The notes under the pieces: generated by a model | What the model was told of the DNA's origin: nothing | What the model saw: the letters and a program-made list of their open reading frames with translations, nothing else | Databases searched by the model: none | Made by a program: the position numbers and the translations under genes | In this document: one piece after another, positions 20,775 to 30,689 of the stretch | Numbering within the stretch: the stretch's first letter is position 1 | Layout of the letters: every line of letters starts with the position of its first letter | Source of the DNA: Brachionus plicatilis | Taxonomy: Eukaryota > Rotifera > Eurotatoria > Ploima > Brachionidae | NCBI GenBank assembly: GCA_010279815.1 | Contig: QEOQ01000348.1 | Coordinates: 334,661-376,785 of the forward strand | Direction: 5' to 3' | Length of the DNA: 42,125 nucleotides

Positions 20775-21109
20775 TATAAGATTTTACAAATTAAAGATTA
20801 AAAAAAAAAGACACATTAAGTACATAAAAGAAACATAATATATAGAGCACTTTAAAGTTACAAACTTGATATTTATGACGTCATTGGCAAAAGATGAAAA
20901 AATTATTATTTAGAATTTAAATTTTATCATTTAAAATAATAAAGCAATCAATTATATAAAATAATTTTTAAAATAAAAAATTTGATAAATTTAAATTTAA
21001 TTTTTCACTGCAATTTTCTACACATTCTCCTAATTAGGCAACACTCTTTGTGTAAAAAAAAACAATGACTATTTTTTCTGTAACAATTAAAAATTCACTT
21101 ATTAAAAAG

Positions 21110-22214
21110 ATTGTCGGACAATTCGACAGGCAAAAAAAAGCTTCTGTTCAACATCGTTTTGGCCTATGCACAACTTAGAAATCCAAGAGATGCTAAAAAA
21201 TATCTCGATCAAATAGAGGATGATCGATTAGCTGCTAATCCAAGAGAATTGGCCTTGTTGTATGAATCACTGGCACTTCTTTTCACCATCGAGTACGGTG
21301 AAAAAGAAAAATTTAAAACAATAGCCGGATACTATCAACTAGCAGCTCTAAACTTCAGCAAGTGCAAGGAGTGGTCACAGAGTGTGAGAAACAAAATCGA
21401 GGCTGGCCGCATCCTTCAAGAAAACAATTTTATCAAAGAGAGCATTGTAATGGCTGATCAAGTCACAACGGACTTCATCTATTTGGATGATTCCAATGAA
21501 TCAGCAGAAATTTATAACAATTTGGCTATTCTTTACTCCAAAGGCGACAAAAGTATGGATAGTGTGATCACAAGTAGTAAATTGTTGGAAAAGACCATTC
21601 AAACTTATGTTTATAACAAACAAACAGAGATAGTGCTGAACTCCAATTATATCGGTGTGCTTAATCAACTGGGCAGAAAATCGAGCAAGACATTTGAAAT
21701 ACTCAGTGAAAGTATTTATCATGAATTTGCCAGTGAGACTAAAATTTTCTGTTTATTCAATATGGCATTCTACAAATTCTACTCAAATGAATACAAATTG
21801 GCACTGAAGTTATTTTTGGATTCATTGGCTATTTTGAAAAAAGCTGTCTTGAAAGATGATGTTTTAAAGGATAAAAATATAACAAGTGAAATTCTTGAGT
21901 GCATTTCAATGTGTTACTACAAGTTAAAAGACTATGAAAAATTTTATTCTTTTCTTAGAGAGGCTTTGAAGGAAGCTGAACTAGTTCAATATAATAGTGC
22001 TTTTGAAAATAGTTCAACGGCAATAAAACGAATTGAATCTAAACTGGTCCAAGCCACAAAAATTTTTGCTAAAGAAAAAGATAGCAAGCCTGTTAATGAA
22101 CTTGAAAGTCAAGGTCACAAGTCAGGGATTAAACCAATGATTATTTATCCTTCTCAACAACAGAAGGGTAATAAACCGTTTTTTGAATTTTATCAACAAT
22201 TGAATAGATCTTAA
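21110..22214 (+). CDS. TPR-protein gene copy 1, exon 2 (premature stop)
   Basis: Main exon, 367 codons; with exon 1 the protein would have about 404 residues. The frame opens at an AG acceptor (21108-21109); TTG at 21111 is an internal codon, not a start. It consists of helical TPR-like repeats: KLLFNIVLAYAQLRNPRDAK, ANPRELALLYESLALLF, YYQLAALNFSKCKEWSQSVR, IYNNLAILYSK, KIFCLFNMAFYKFYSNEYKL, LECISMCYYKLKDYEKFYSF. A Lys/Glu-rich linker follows. No signal peptide or membrane segment, so probably a cytosolic scaffold. The stop TAA (22212-22214) is premature: after it the same frame continues with INIPAKEIVEAD to a TAA at 22260-22262, exactly where copy 2 ends. The protein therefore lacks the last 15 or so residues of copy 2 and its tail has diverged. 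Confidence 0.8.
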
Positions 22215-22268
22215 GTTAGTATGATAAATATTCCTGCCAAAGAGATAGTTGAAGCTGATTAAAATATT

Positions 22269-23803
22269 GGGTCTCATGTCTTATGCGAGCAATTGTTCAC
22301 GTTTTAGGTGAACAACGCTGGTCACCAATTACATGAAAAAAAAATAGGTGAACAAGAAAATATAAAAAATTTATTCAACTAAATTTAGTGTACAAAATAT
22401 TTATTATGTGAACATCAAAGTCTTTAAGTGAACAAAAAAATATTTAGGTGACCATTACCAAAATTGGGTAGACAATAAAAATATTTATTTATTTCAAAAA
22501 TTAGGCGAGATTTGGCGATGATAAAAAAAATTAAATATAAAAGAAAAATATTAAAAAAGAGAAATTTTATGAAAATAAAGACCATTTTTTTGGGACACGA
22601 GGTCCAAATCCAAAACCAAATAAATAACAAACAAAATTAATTTATATAAACAAAACAAATAACTAAACTAATAATAACTAATAACTAAAAAAACTGAAAA
22701 CATATATATCATAAACTGTGCATGTGAATGCAAGCTTCCAGTTGTGCAAAACAAACTTCTTTTTTGAGACGTCTACACTGTGAGTACGGGACATGTGCGT
22801 TTTTAGCCCTCTTCACTTATTAAAACGTCACTTAGCTTATTAAAAATTCTATAAGCTTCACTTTCTTTAATTTTTTCTTTAACTATCATTTTTCGAATAC
22901 AATTTTTCAATTTTTTTCCCTTTTTAATAGTCCAATAATAATTTAAAAATTTGCTTAACTTGTTAAAAAATTTTGTTAAAAATTAATAATTTCAAAATTT
23001 ACTTAACAATTAGAGATCTTATTCTTTAGTTATGGCACCAAATAAGTCTAATAATTTTTAATTTCTGAAGCTAAAATCAGGTATTTGAAATTGAGTGAAC
23101 AGTAAAATAATTTGGTGAACAAAGAAAAAATTAGGTGAACAGTGTTCGAATTACGTGATCAATAATAAACTTTTTAATATTTTCTTGTTCACTTATTTTT
23201 TGTTCACGTAATAGGTGACCAGCGTTGTTCACCTAACTCCAATAAATTAATTATTCACCTATTACGTGAACAATTGAGCATTGCATTCTTTCATAAAGTT
23301 CAGTTCAAAATCTTAAATTCGTATATATTTTGAATGGAATGAATTGATAAAATAAAAATTTAGCACATGATGTAGCAAAAAATGTTACAGGACTTGCTAA
23401 AAAAAAAACAAAAAAAAAATTTTTTTAAACCAATTATTGATTTTCCAAAAAAACTGAATGAATATTAAGTTGGTTGGAAATAAAAATTTCGAAATTTAAA
23501 ATTAAACACTTACAAAAATTTAAAATATAGCAAATAAAACTTCTTTTTTTACAAAGACAAGTAAATTGTCTTAAATTCAATTGATTTTAAAAGTCGAAGA
23601 TTAATTAAAAGAAAACTTTCAGAATATATTTTCAAGGCTCCTTGGTGTAACAACTTTTGTTACACATTGTTACATATTTTACAAGAGCAAAATTTTTTCA
23701 TTCATCGAAAAATTTCAATTAAGAACTTTTTTTTTGAATTTTTTGAACTTTTTGAGCAAAACTTCACAATGCTGAACAATTATTCACCTAAGACATTAGA
23801 CCC
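22269..23803. mobile_element. GG...CC MITE with perfect 8-bp TSD, inserted at the ancestral TPR stop codon
   Basis: Left end GGGTCTCATGTCTTATGCGA, right end the inverse of GGGTCTAATGTCTTAGGTGA, flanked by AAAATATT on both sides (22261-22268 and 23804-23811). The corresponding place in copy 2 (37549-37560) is an empty site, GATTAAAATAATTATAAATC. It contains many GTTCAC/GTGAAC subterminal repeats in both orientations and an inner MITE (23276-23772). GGG termini and an 8-bp duplication fit Merlin. It carries no transposase that I recognise. The region inside is otherwise AT-rich. Confidence 0.88.
23276..23772. mobile_element. MITE nested inside the 22269-23803 element
   Basis: Termini GAGCATTG... 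and ...CTTCACAATGC form an inverted repeat, flanked by TGAACAATT (23267-23275 and 23773-23781), a perfect 9-bp duplication within the outer element. A second copy of the same family is at 34206-34713. Confidence 0.8.
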
Positions 23804-23811
23804 AAAATATT

Positions 23812-24100
23812 TATAAATCATTGGTGATTACCGGCCAAGGCTCTAGCTAGACCGGTCTTCAAAAACATTTTTTTTTATTTGCAACATTATTTTCGCTTTT
23901 TTGCTGGCACACATTTTATAAATTTTGAGCAGGTTTTTTTTTTAGTTTTTAATCAATAAAAGTTTTATAAAAATCATTTTTTAATTTATTATTATATGAA
24001 GATTAAATTAATTTAGATTTGCCAAAATTTTTTACTTTATTTTAACATTTGGTTGTCCCTAAAAGGCGGAATACGGAAAATGGAATTCCACAAGCAAGCT
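23812..24100. repeat. Downstream flank shared by both TPR gene copies (repeat R)
   Basis: From GTGATTACCGGCCAAGG through the TTATTT(A/G)CAACATT...CTGGCACACA block to TGGAATTCCACAA, this matches 37557-37833 downstream of copy 2. The core also occurs at 29790-29975 and 38900-39085, so part of the duplicated flank is itself a dispersed repeat. Nature unknown. Confidence 0.7.
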
Positions 24101-24297
24101 CGGCATAATTAAACAAATGAATATAATAAATATACTAATAATTAATCCTCATTTTAATTTAGATTGCTTTTTATGTTTTTTATAGGAATAAGTCAAAACA
24201 AAGATAAGACAGAAATCATAGAAATACAAAAACATAGAAAAGCTATTACAGTGCTACTACGATACATTGTTCTGATGTAAAATTCCGTAATTTTTCG

Positions 24298-24550
24298 CAG
24301 AGTTGTTTAAAAACCCAAAAAAAAGTCCAAGTCCGGATTTTTTTTTAAATTTTCTAGATCAGGCTTCATATCAAAAAATTTATATACTCTTGGGTTGTCT
24401 AATGCAATAGATTTGCCATATATCAGAATTTTGTTGCAATTTTAGCATAAATTTCTTCTTAAGTATTCAAAATTTTAAAGTCTGGACTTGGACTTTTGAA
24501 TGAAAATTAAAAAAAAATAAGTCCAGACTTGGAGTTAACTTGAGACTTGA
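24298..24550. mobile_element. hAT-type MITE, right end eroded
   Basis: CAGAGTTGTTTAAAAACCC at the left; the interior is nearly identical to 25370-25607 and the reverse complement of 19192-19465. The right terminus has decayed into GACTTGAAAAAAGTTAAATG, so no duplication can be read. Confidence 0.78.
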
Positions 24551-24831
24551 AAAAAGTTAAATGCTGAATTTTTTTCAAAAATAAAATCACAAAGCTTATT
24601 GATAAATATAAAGTATGTTTTTAATCATTGTTTTATTCTCTCACTTACCATTTTTCAGAATTTTTAGCTCTTTTTTTGGCTTGTTAACAAACTGATCTTT
24701 CTTTTTAAACAATTCTTGTAAAGCTAATAAATGTGAACAATTTACTTTTTATTTCTTATAGTCTTAATAGTTTTTTTTGGCATTTTATCCTTGGTGAAGT
24801 AATGATATTTTTTCGATTTCTAAGATTCATT

Positions 24832-25064
24832 GGCAAAATAAAATTTTTGATCAAATTTCATTTTTCAAATTTGATCAGAATATTTCTAAATGCGTAATTA
24901 AATTTCATCGCAGATTTTCAATTTTTTATAACATTTTAAAGCTTTATTTTGAAATTTTTGAAAAAGGATTGTAATTTAAAAAAATGCACTGAAATTTTAT
25001 TTGCGCATTTAAAATGTTTGATCAAATTTGAAAAATGAAATTTGATCAAAAATTTTACTTTGCC
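24832..25064. mobile_element. GGCAAA MITE with perfect 8-bp TSD
   Basis: A 233-bp element starting GGCAAAATAAAATTTTTGAT and ending with ATCAAAAATTTTACTTTGCC, flanked by GATTCATT on both sides (24824-24831 and 25065-25072). The same family interrupts a mariner relic at 33547-33781. Confidence 0.9.
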
Positions 25065-25369
25065 GATTCATTCTTAGACTGAATTTGAACAAAATTTTCA
25101 AGTAGAAATTTAAAAATTTTCAAAACTAATTTTAATAATTTTAAAAAATTTGAAAGCAATTCTTAAGAAATTTAAACAATTGAAACAAAATTGTGTTATA
25201 AAGCTTTTTTTGTCTTTAATTTTTTTGATAAAAAATTTTCTAAATTATTTTTTTTTGTGTTCAAAATTTTTTCACTATATTTTAAATTTTGTGACGATCA
25301 GTTTAAATTTGTGTTGAAAAGTTTTTTTATTGTGTTGAATAGGTAGACCCTTTTATATTTAGTAAATAT

Positions 25370-25607
25370 CAGATTTGTTTAAAAAACCCAAAAAAAAGTC
25401 CAAGTCCGGATTTTTTTTAAAAATTTTCTAGATCAGGCTTCATATCAAAAAATTTATATACTCTTGGGTTGTCTAATGCAATAGATTTGCCATATATCAG
25501 AATTTTGTTGCAATTTTAGCATAAATTTCTTCTTAAGTATTCAAAATTTTAAAGTCTGGACTTGGACTTGAATCGAGACTTGTGACTTTTAAACAACTCC
25601 GATAATT
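25370..25607. mobile_element. hAT-type MITE
   Basis: CAGATTTGTTTAAAAAACCC at the left and GACTTTTAAACAACTCCG at the right. The flanks GTAAATAT and ATAATTAT agree at 6 of 8 positions. The interior is almost identical to the copy about 1.07 kb to the left, with a short internal deletion before the right terminus. Confidence 0.82.
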
Positions 25608-27385
25608 ATTTATAAACGAAATAACTGAAAACTTTACTTTGATATTAACTTATTATTACTGTATGTAAAACCAGATAGCTATCATAGCGAGATTACGTGA
25701 AGCCTTGATCCGCAGGTCTTCTCCTAGCTTAAAATATTTAAGAGCTAAAACTATAAAAATATTCAAAATCAAGACTTAAAATAAAGATTTTATTTTATAA
25801 AGATATTTTTTTGTAATTTTAAACTCAACAAGGTTTTACCCATTGCTTCACTGCTGGAATATTAAAAATTAAAAAAAAAGAGGAATTTTATTTAATTTGG
25901 ATACCTGAAAAACCCACATGCCCCCAAAATCCAAAAATGCACATGGGGTGTAACTTGGATAAAGGACAACCCATTAGGCTAAATTTAAAAAAAAATTAAT
26001 CGTCAAAAAGCTTTATTTTGGTTCAATCAACTTTTTGTTTTCATTTTTTAAAAATTGATTTTTTTTCTCTTTAATTTTGATTTCGGTATCAATATAAAAG
26101 TTAAATTTACTTGTATCTGATTGTTCTTTATATGTATATTTAGTCTTAGTTTTGTTAAGAAAAAGGAGGCGATTTATTTAGGGGCATTTAGGAGGCTATT
26201 AGGCAGAAGGAGCTCTGCTCGTAGCCTTTCTTTTAAAAAAGAAATAAACTATTAAACAAAAAACATTAATTAACAATGATGAATGAATTTTTTTTTGCTA
26301 TTATTATTTATTTATTTGTTTATCTGTACCGAGCTAATGTTCCTTCAGAGTTTAAAAAAATAAAAAATTAAAGTTATTTTTTTATTTTAGCTTTTATACT
26401 CTATTTAGACACTTTCTATTTTGATTGTTGCTATTTTAATACAGTCCCTGCTGTATTGGCTTTACCATGCGTCTATCTTAAATAAAAGAAAAAACACTAA
26501 AATGAAAAAAGTTGCTTTCAAAATATATTTAATTTAAAAAAGGAACTCTAAAATTAATTTTGTTTTTCTCCTTTTCAAACTCCTTTTTTTTTTATTATTG
26601 TAGATCATTTAATTTGAAAAATTATTCTTTTGTTAAAAGAATTTACTACAATCCAATTTTTTGCTTTAATGATAATCAAAAAATTTATTACATAATCTTT
26701 TTATTTGAATATTTGATTGTTTAAATTGGCATCTTGGAGTTGATGAAAAGTACGCAAAATTACGGAAACTTACGTAATTTTACGTAAAAAAAATGCCAAA
26801 AAATTGACCAATTTTTGATAATTTTTCAAGATTTCAAAAATGTTTTTCAAAAATTGATAATTTTTTAAGAAACCATTGAAATTTAGCGGTTAAAGTCAAT
26901 GTCACTAGAATTAAGGTTTTTTAAAAAAATTTAAAGAATTTATTTTTAATAAATTATTCTTTTTTAAAAATTTAAATTTTGAATTTATTTTTTTTAATTA
27001 AAAAACTACTTTTTTTAAATAATAAACATATTAAATTATCTTAAATTTTTATTTTTTTACCGGTTTTTTGGCCGCCCGTATTGATGGTGGCTAGTTCGAG
27101 GTTGGTCACTAAACTGTTTTTGTTTACCAGGTGCCATTATATAAAGACTAATTTGAATTCTTATAAATATTTTATTCTTTAATTTACAAAGTAAGACAAG
27201 CTCAGAAAAACAACAAAATCAAATATATTTAAATAGAAAATAACATAACAAATTTGGAGCCATTTTCTATGACTTTAAGGATCTAACCATAGAATCAGTT
27301 TCATATTATAAATTAGACTGGCAACTTAAGTTTTAAGGTATTCTAGGACTTTTATTATTTTAATCAACAATTAAAAGCGCCAGCC
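25608..27385. other. Intergenic, AT-rich; one LINE 3' tail
   Basis: No gene recognised. It contains the minus-strand LINE tail at 26290-26350 and a short hairpin-bearing stretch at 26195-26245 (GGAGCTCTGCTC followed by A-rich sequence) that resembles another LINE 3' end. Elsewhere only A/T runs. Confidence 0.45.
26290..26350 (-). mobile_element. LINE 3' tail
   Basis: On the minus strand CTGAAGGAAC...GCTCGGTACAG is followed by AAATAAATAAATAA. The same hairpin-plus-AAAT tail structure ends the copy at 35360-35420. Only the tail is left. Confidence 0.6.
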
Positions 27386-27540
27386 GCTAACAGTATTTTT
27401 TAGACCATTTATTAGACCGCCTAAATGACCGCCCGTTTATTTTTGAGCGGTTATTAAACGGGCCAAAAAGTAGCCCGCCAAAATTGGGACGGTTAATACG
27501 GTCACGGTTTATAAAATTTTTGGCCGGTTTTGTGTCCGCT
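27386..27540. repeat. Locally GC-rich block with CCGCCCG-type hairpins
   Basis: In otherwise AT-rich DNA this block has repeated GACCGCC / GGGCGG-like motifs, including the hairpin GCCCGTTTA ... TAAACGGGC (about 27432-27464). A related CCGGTTTTTTGGCCGCCCG stretch lies at 27060-27080. It could be a decayed inverted-repeat transposon or a regulatory region of the gene that begins at 27696. Confidence 0.4.
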
Positions 27541-27695
27541 ACTTGTGAAGCTAAAATTACAATTCGATAAAAAATAAATTTTTGAGATGAGTTTTTTGCC
27601 CATTTTTTAATTTAATAGTCGATTTTCATCAAAAAATTATTTAAGTACATTTTCTTTTCTAGAAAAAATTAAAATTAATAATTTAATTTGATTAA

Positions 27696-28361
27696 ATGAT
27701 GAACATAACAAATGCCGTCTTTGTTGTCTTAATATCGATTGTATTTATAATAATTAGATCAAACAAAGACAACTATTATCGTCCACAAAATAGCCAACAA
27801 CGTTGTTCGAAAACCAAAGAAGGTTCCTGTACATTCAAAAATACAATAAAAATCACAATACCTAAAAGGAACAAAAACGCTATTGAAAAGATTGAAGTAC
27901 TTTTTAAGAGAAAAAGCACCAGTCAAAATACAAAATGGAACTTTGAAACTGTCACAGTTAAAGAAGAGAAATTAAAATGTTACTTGAATTTTCTTATTGA
28001 ACAATTTGACATAGAAAACGATCCAGAGGAGAAAGCCTCCTTAAGAAAATTATTAATTGACAAATCTGATCAAAGTTCAAGATTTATTGTAAAAAATGGA
28101 AAAAATTACGGCGAATATTCAGTGAGACTGGCTTATATTAAAGATATAGATGATTTAACAAAACAAATAATAAGTTTCTCTTATGCAACAACTATTAACT
28201 TTAAAGATTTGTCTAGCTGGTATGGACTATTTGAAGACAAGTTATCAGAAATTTGTTCAGAAGATAACATGAGAATGTATTTAAGTTATAAACTAGCCGA
28301 ATACGGCAAGAATCACGATCAAGATATTCAAATTGAATATTCTGAACAACCTAAGATTTAA
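27696..28361 (+). CDS. Orphan single-exon protein with N-terminal hydrophobic segment
   Basis: 221 residues from ATG ATG at 27696. Residues 4-21 (ITNAVFVVLISIVFIIIR) form a signal peptide or signal anchor. The rest is hydrophilic, Lys/Glu-rich and has five Cys (C37, C46, C105, C188 and one more region to verify), compatible with a secreted or single-pass protein. No family recognised. The frame is well protected by non-random codon use, stays open for 666 bp in DNA where stops are very frequent, and is followed by AATAAA at 28399-28404, so I take it as a real gene. No intron signs. Its neighbours are only repeats. Confidence 0.68.
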   Translation: MMNITNAVFVVLISIVFIIIRSNKDNYYRPQNSQQRCSKTKEGSCTFKNTIKITIPKRNKNAIEKIEVLFKRKSTSQNTKWNFETVTVKEEKLKCYLNFLIEQFDIENDPEEKASLRKLLIDKSDQSSRFIVKNGKNYGEYSVRLAYIKDIDDLTKQIISFSYATTINFKDLSSWYGLFEDKLSEICSEDNMRMYLSYKLAEYGKNHDQDIQIEYSEQPKI

Positions 28362-28553
28362 AGTTTTATATTAAATTTTAAATTTAATTAATATTTTGAA
28401 TAAACTTTTAATTTATTAAACATAATTTTTAATTGTGGGGACGTCGTTACTTCTTAAAATTCAAGAAAATTTTAAAGAAAATACTGTACAGTTAACTTTT
28501 TAAATAAATATTTAGAACAAATCTTTTTTTAATCAGAAAAAAGATTCAGATGT

Positions 28554-28784
28554 ATCAGATGCTTCATCAGGACCTGTTGAAAGAATTTCTTTCTAAATCT
28601 GGTTACATTAAGAGACCACATAGGTCAAGATTGACAGGCAGGAATTTGGATGCAACTTCTTTATTGGTATCAAATATGGACTTATTAAATCATTGACTTG
28701 GCTTAAAAAAAAAAAAAATTTAAGTTATTGACTTGACTTAACTTTAGACTTGTGACTTAAAAACAAGTCAGCAAATATATGATT
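28554..28784 (+). pseudogene. hAT transposase C-terminal dimerisation domain relic (copy A)
   Basis: Around 28560-28692 the sequence encodes a hAT-type dimerisation segment: SSGPVERI, then after a one-base shift SKSGYIKRPHRSRLTGRNL and a hydrophobic LLVSNMDLLNH. Motif order (S-VER-FS---I--RRSRL---N-) is standard for hAT C-termini. After the stop comes GACTTGACTT...GACTTGTGACTTAAAAACAAG, which resembles the ends of the CAGAGTTG hAT MITEs in this window, so this may be the remains of their autonomous partner. Dead by frameshift and truncation. A second copy is at 38660-38895. Confidence 0.7.
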
Positions 28785-28796
28785 TTCTTTTATTTA

Positions 28797-29789
28797 TTTA
28801 TTTATTTATTTGGGTACCAAAAGGCCGCAACTAAGGCGATAGAAAAACTGGAGCATCTATCATGGATCTCCAACTCTACTTTTACAAGAAATGTTCATTT
28901 TATAAAAAATTTAAAAAAAATAAAAAAATAAAAGTATATACAATATTGCGATTCAAAAAAAAGATCTAATTAGCAGTTAGTAAAAAATAAGCGTTTTGCA
29001 AAAATTGATTTGATAAATAAAAATCACAAAATTTGATAACAAGTCAACAATATGATTTAATAGTCTATTTTGAGCAGTTCATTCAATCCACTTCTTCTTT
29101 TTTCTCCAGTATACTTCAGCACTTCATTGATCTGCCTAACATTATTAGTTTGTCTCTCTCTCATTCTTTTCGCTCTATTATCACTTACTATTTGATTTCC
29201 TTGGTTTAATATTTCTTGTATCGTTTCTATTTTTGTAATACCTTTTAGTTCATACATTAAACTTTTTTTATCTATCTTAGCCAAAGGATCATTTTTGTCT
29301 AGCTCTTCAAGTAACTGCTTCTTTATTTCGAATTTAATTAATCTATTGGCGAACTTGATCTTGGTTTTTATCGTCAATTCTTCTACCGTTTCAATGTTGA
29401 TTGCTCTAAGTAAAGCCGTACTTCTTGATTTTTTACTGATCCTAAATATACCCTTGATTAATTTCGACTCAAGTGTTTGTAACATTTTATTTTGGGTCTT
29501 GTTGATTACCATATTATCAATCCCATAATAAAGCATTGGTCTAATGTATGTTTTGTAGTAGCAAAGCTTAATGCTACTTAGTACGATATCGGAGGTAATT
29601 CCAATTTGTTTCAAGTTTTGGTAACCAAAAGTAAATAATTTTATTCTGTTATTCACATGCGTTTGACTTTTGAGTGCTTCATCTATCCAGGTTCCTAAAT
29701 ATCTGAATAAAATAACTCTTTTTACCTCTTGTTTTTGGAAGAAAACTTTATTTTCAATTCTTGATTCTTGAGGTCTAATATGATTGATC
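28797..29789 (-). mobile_element. 5'-truncated LINE insertion with 12-bp TSD
   Basis: A minus-strand LINE fragment whose 3' end is an (AAAT)n tail at 28797-28813. It is flanked by TTCTTTTATTTA on both sides (28785-28796 and 29790-29801). The uninterrupted sequence is preserved at 38890-38920 (ATTTTCTTTTATTTACAACA), a true empty site. The 3' untranslated part contains a short GC-rich hairpin (about 28815-28850) before the tail. Confidence 0.85.
29057..29789 (-). pseudogene. LINE reverse transcriptase, C-terminal third
   Basis: Open from the truncation point at 29789 to the stop at 29057. It shows FRYLGTWIDEALKSQTHVNN, YIRPMLYYGIDN, ILNKTQ-like LQTLESKLIKGIFRISKKSR and a charged C-terminus. 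These are the thumb/post-reverse-transcriptase motifs of CR1/Jockey-like LINEs. The catalytic palm is missing because the insertion is 5'-truncated, so it cannot retrotranspose. The GTG at 29656 is not a start. Confidence 0.8.
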
Positions 29790-29975
29790 TTCTTTTATTT
29801 ACAACATTTTGTTGCTTTTTTACTGGCACACATTATATTAATTTTAAGAAAGGTTTTTTTTAAATTTTTTTTCAATAAAAGTTTTAAAAGTAATCATTTT
29901 TAAATTTATCATAATTTGAAGATCGTATCAATCTAAATTTGCTATTTTATGCAGATTTTTATTTATTTTATAGAG
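29790..29975. repeat. Dispersed repeat R, copy split by the LINE
   Basis: TTATTTACAACATTTTGTTGC...TATTTTATGCAGATTTTTATT matches 38900-39085 closely and, more distantly, 23868-24050 and 37608-37790. In this copy a LINE separates it from the hAT relic that precedes it directly at 38895. Confidence 0.7.
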
Positions 29976-29976
29976 T

Positions 29977-30689
29977 CCGAATAATGATCTAATTAATCCA
30001 TACAAAGATAGAGAAATAATTGATTATAATCTTGAGATTTTTTTATTAGGAAAACCAATGCAAATTTGACGAGCCTGTTAGCACTAAAGAGATTACATCA
30101 ACGATAAAAAGGTTAAAAGAGGAAGCAGCTTCGGGATCAGACTAAATTCATAACCTTATGTTAAAAAATGTACCTCAAAATATTCTAAAAGACTTTATGT
30201 ATCTTTTTAGTTTAAGTCTAAGAGAAAGTTAAATACCGAATGCATGGAAATCTGCTAACAATACTATTATACCTAGAAAGTCAATTTTAACACAAGACCC
30301 AGCTAACTCCCGACCAATCAGTATGACAAGCTGTCTAGGAAAACTTTTAGAACGTACCGTCTACTCATGATTATATAGTTATTTAGAACAAAACTCATTA
30401 CTAATTCAGGAACAATCAGGTTATAGAAAAAATCGACGAACCGCTGATAATCTTTTCTTCCTTATTCAAAAAATTGTAGAATCATTTAATAGAAAGAAAA
30501 AAGTTTGTTCCCTATTTTTGATATCTTCAAAGAGTTCGATAGGGTTTGGCATGATAGTCTTATTTATAAATTAATAAAAATGAACCTTCCCTCTTACCTA
30601 ATACATTGGGCTAATCCATTCTTAGACTCAAGATCATTTAAAATAAATGTAAATGGTCATTTAAGTGATGAATACCATATTACTGATAT
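29977..30689 (+). pseudogene. LINE reverse transcriptase palm domain fragment
   Basis: A decayed reading frame containing INPYKDREIIDYNLE, then STKEITSTIKRLKEEAASGSD, WKSANNTIIP, NSRPISMTSCLGKLLERTVY, EQSGYRKNRRTADNLFFL and, after a frameshift near 30510, KEFDRVWHDSLIYKLIKMNL with the motif A Asp. It has three in-frame stops (two TAA, one TGA) and at least two frameshifts. The fragment breaks off at 30690, where the duplicated kinase-like gene segment begins. Confidence 0.82.

Larger units (their letters stand above)
15059..21109 (+). other. Intron 1 of TPR gene copy 1, about 6 kb, transposon-filled
   Basis: Bounded by GTAAGT (15059) and an AAAAAG acceptor (21108-21109). Blocks 15062-15180, 15793-16690 and 20940-21109 align with the intron of copy 2, marking the ancestral intron. 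Material absent from copy 2 at the same places includes a MITE (15343-15580), a gag-only LTR retrotransposon (16946-18902), a hAT MITE (19192-19465) and a Tc1/mariner element (19480-20774). No further exon is visible. Confidence 0.65.

Noticed and set aside
21111..21113. TTG as translation start of TPR copy 1 (and at 36408, 7264)
   Set aside because: Each lies in or just after a sequence that reads as a splice acceptor, and a phase-matched upstream exon exists for the TPR genes.
22424..22630. Phe/Leu-rich minus-strand frame
   Set aside because: Lies inside the 22269-23803 MITE and is a low-complexity translation.
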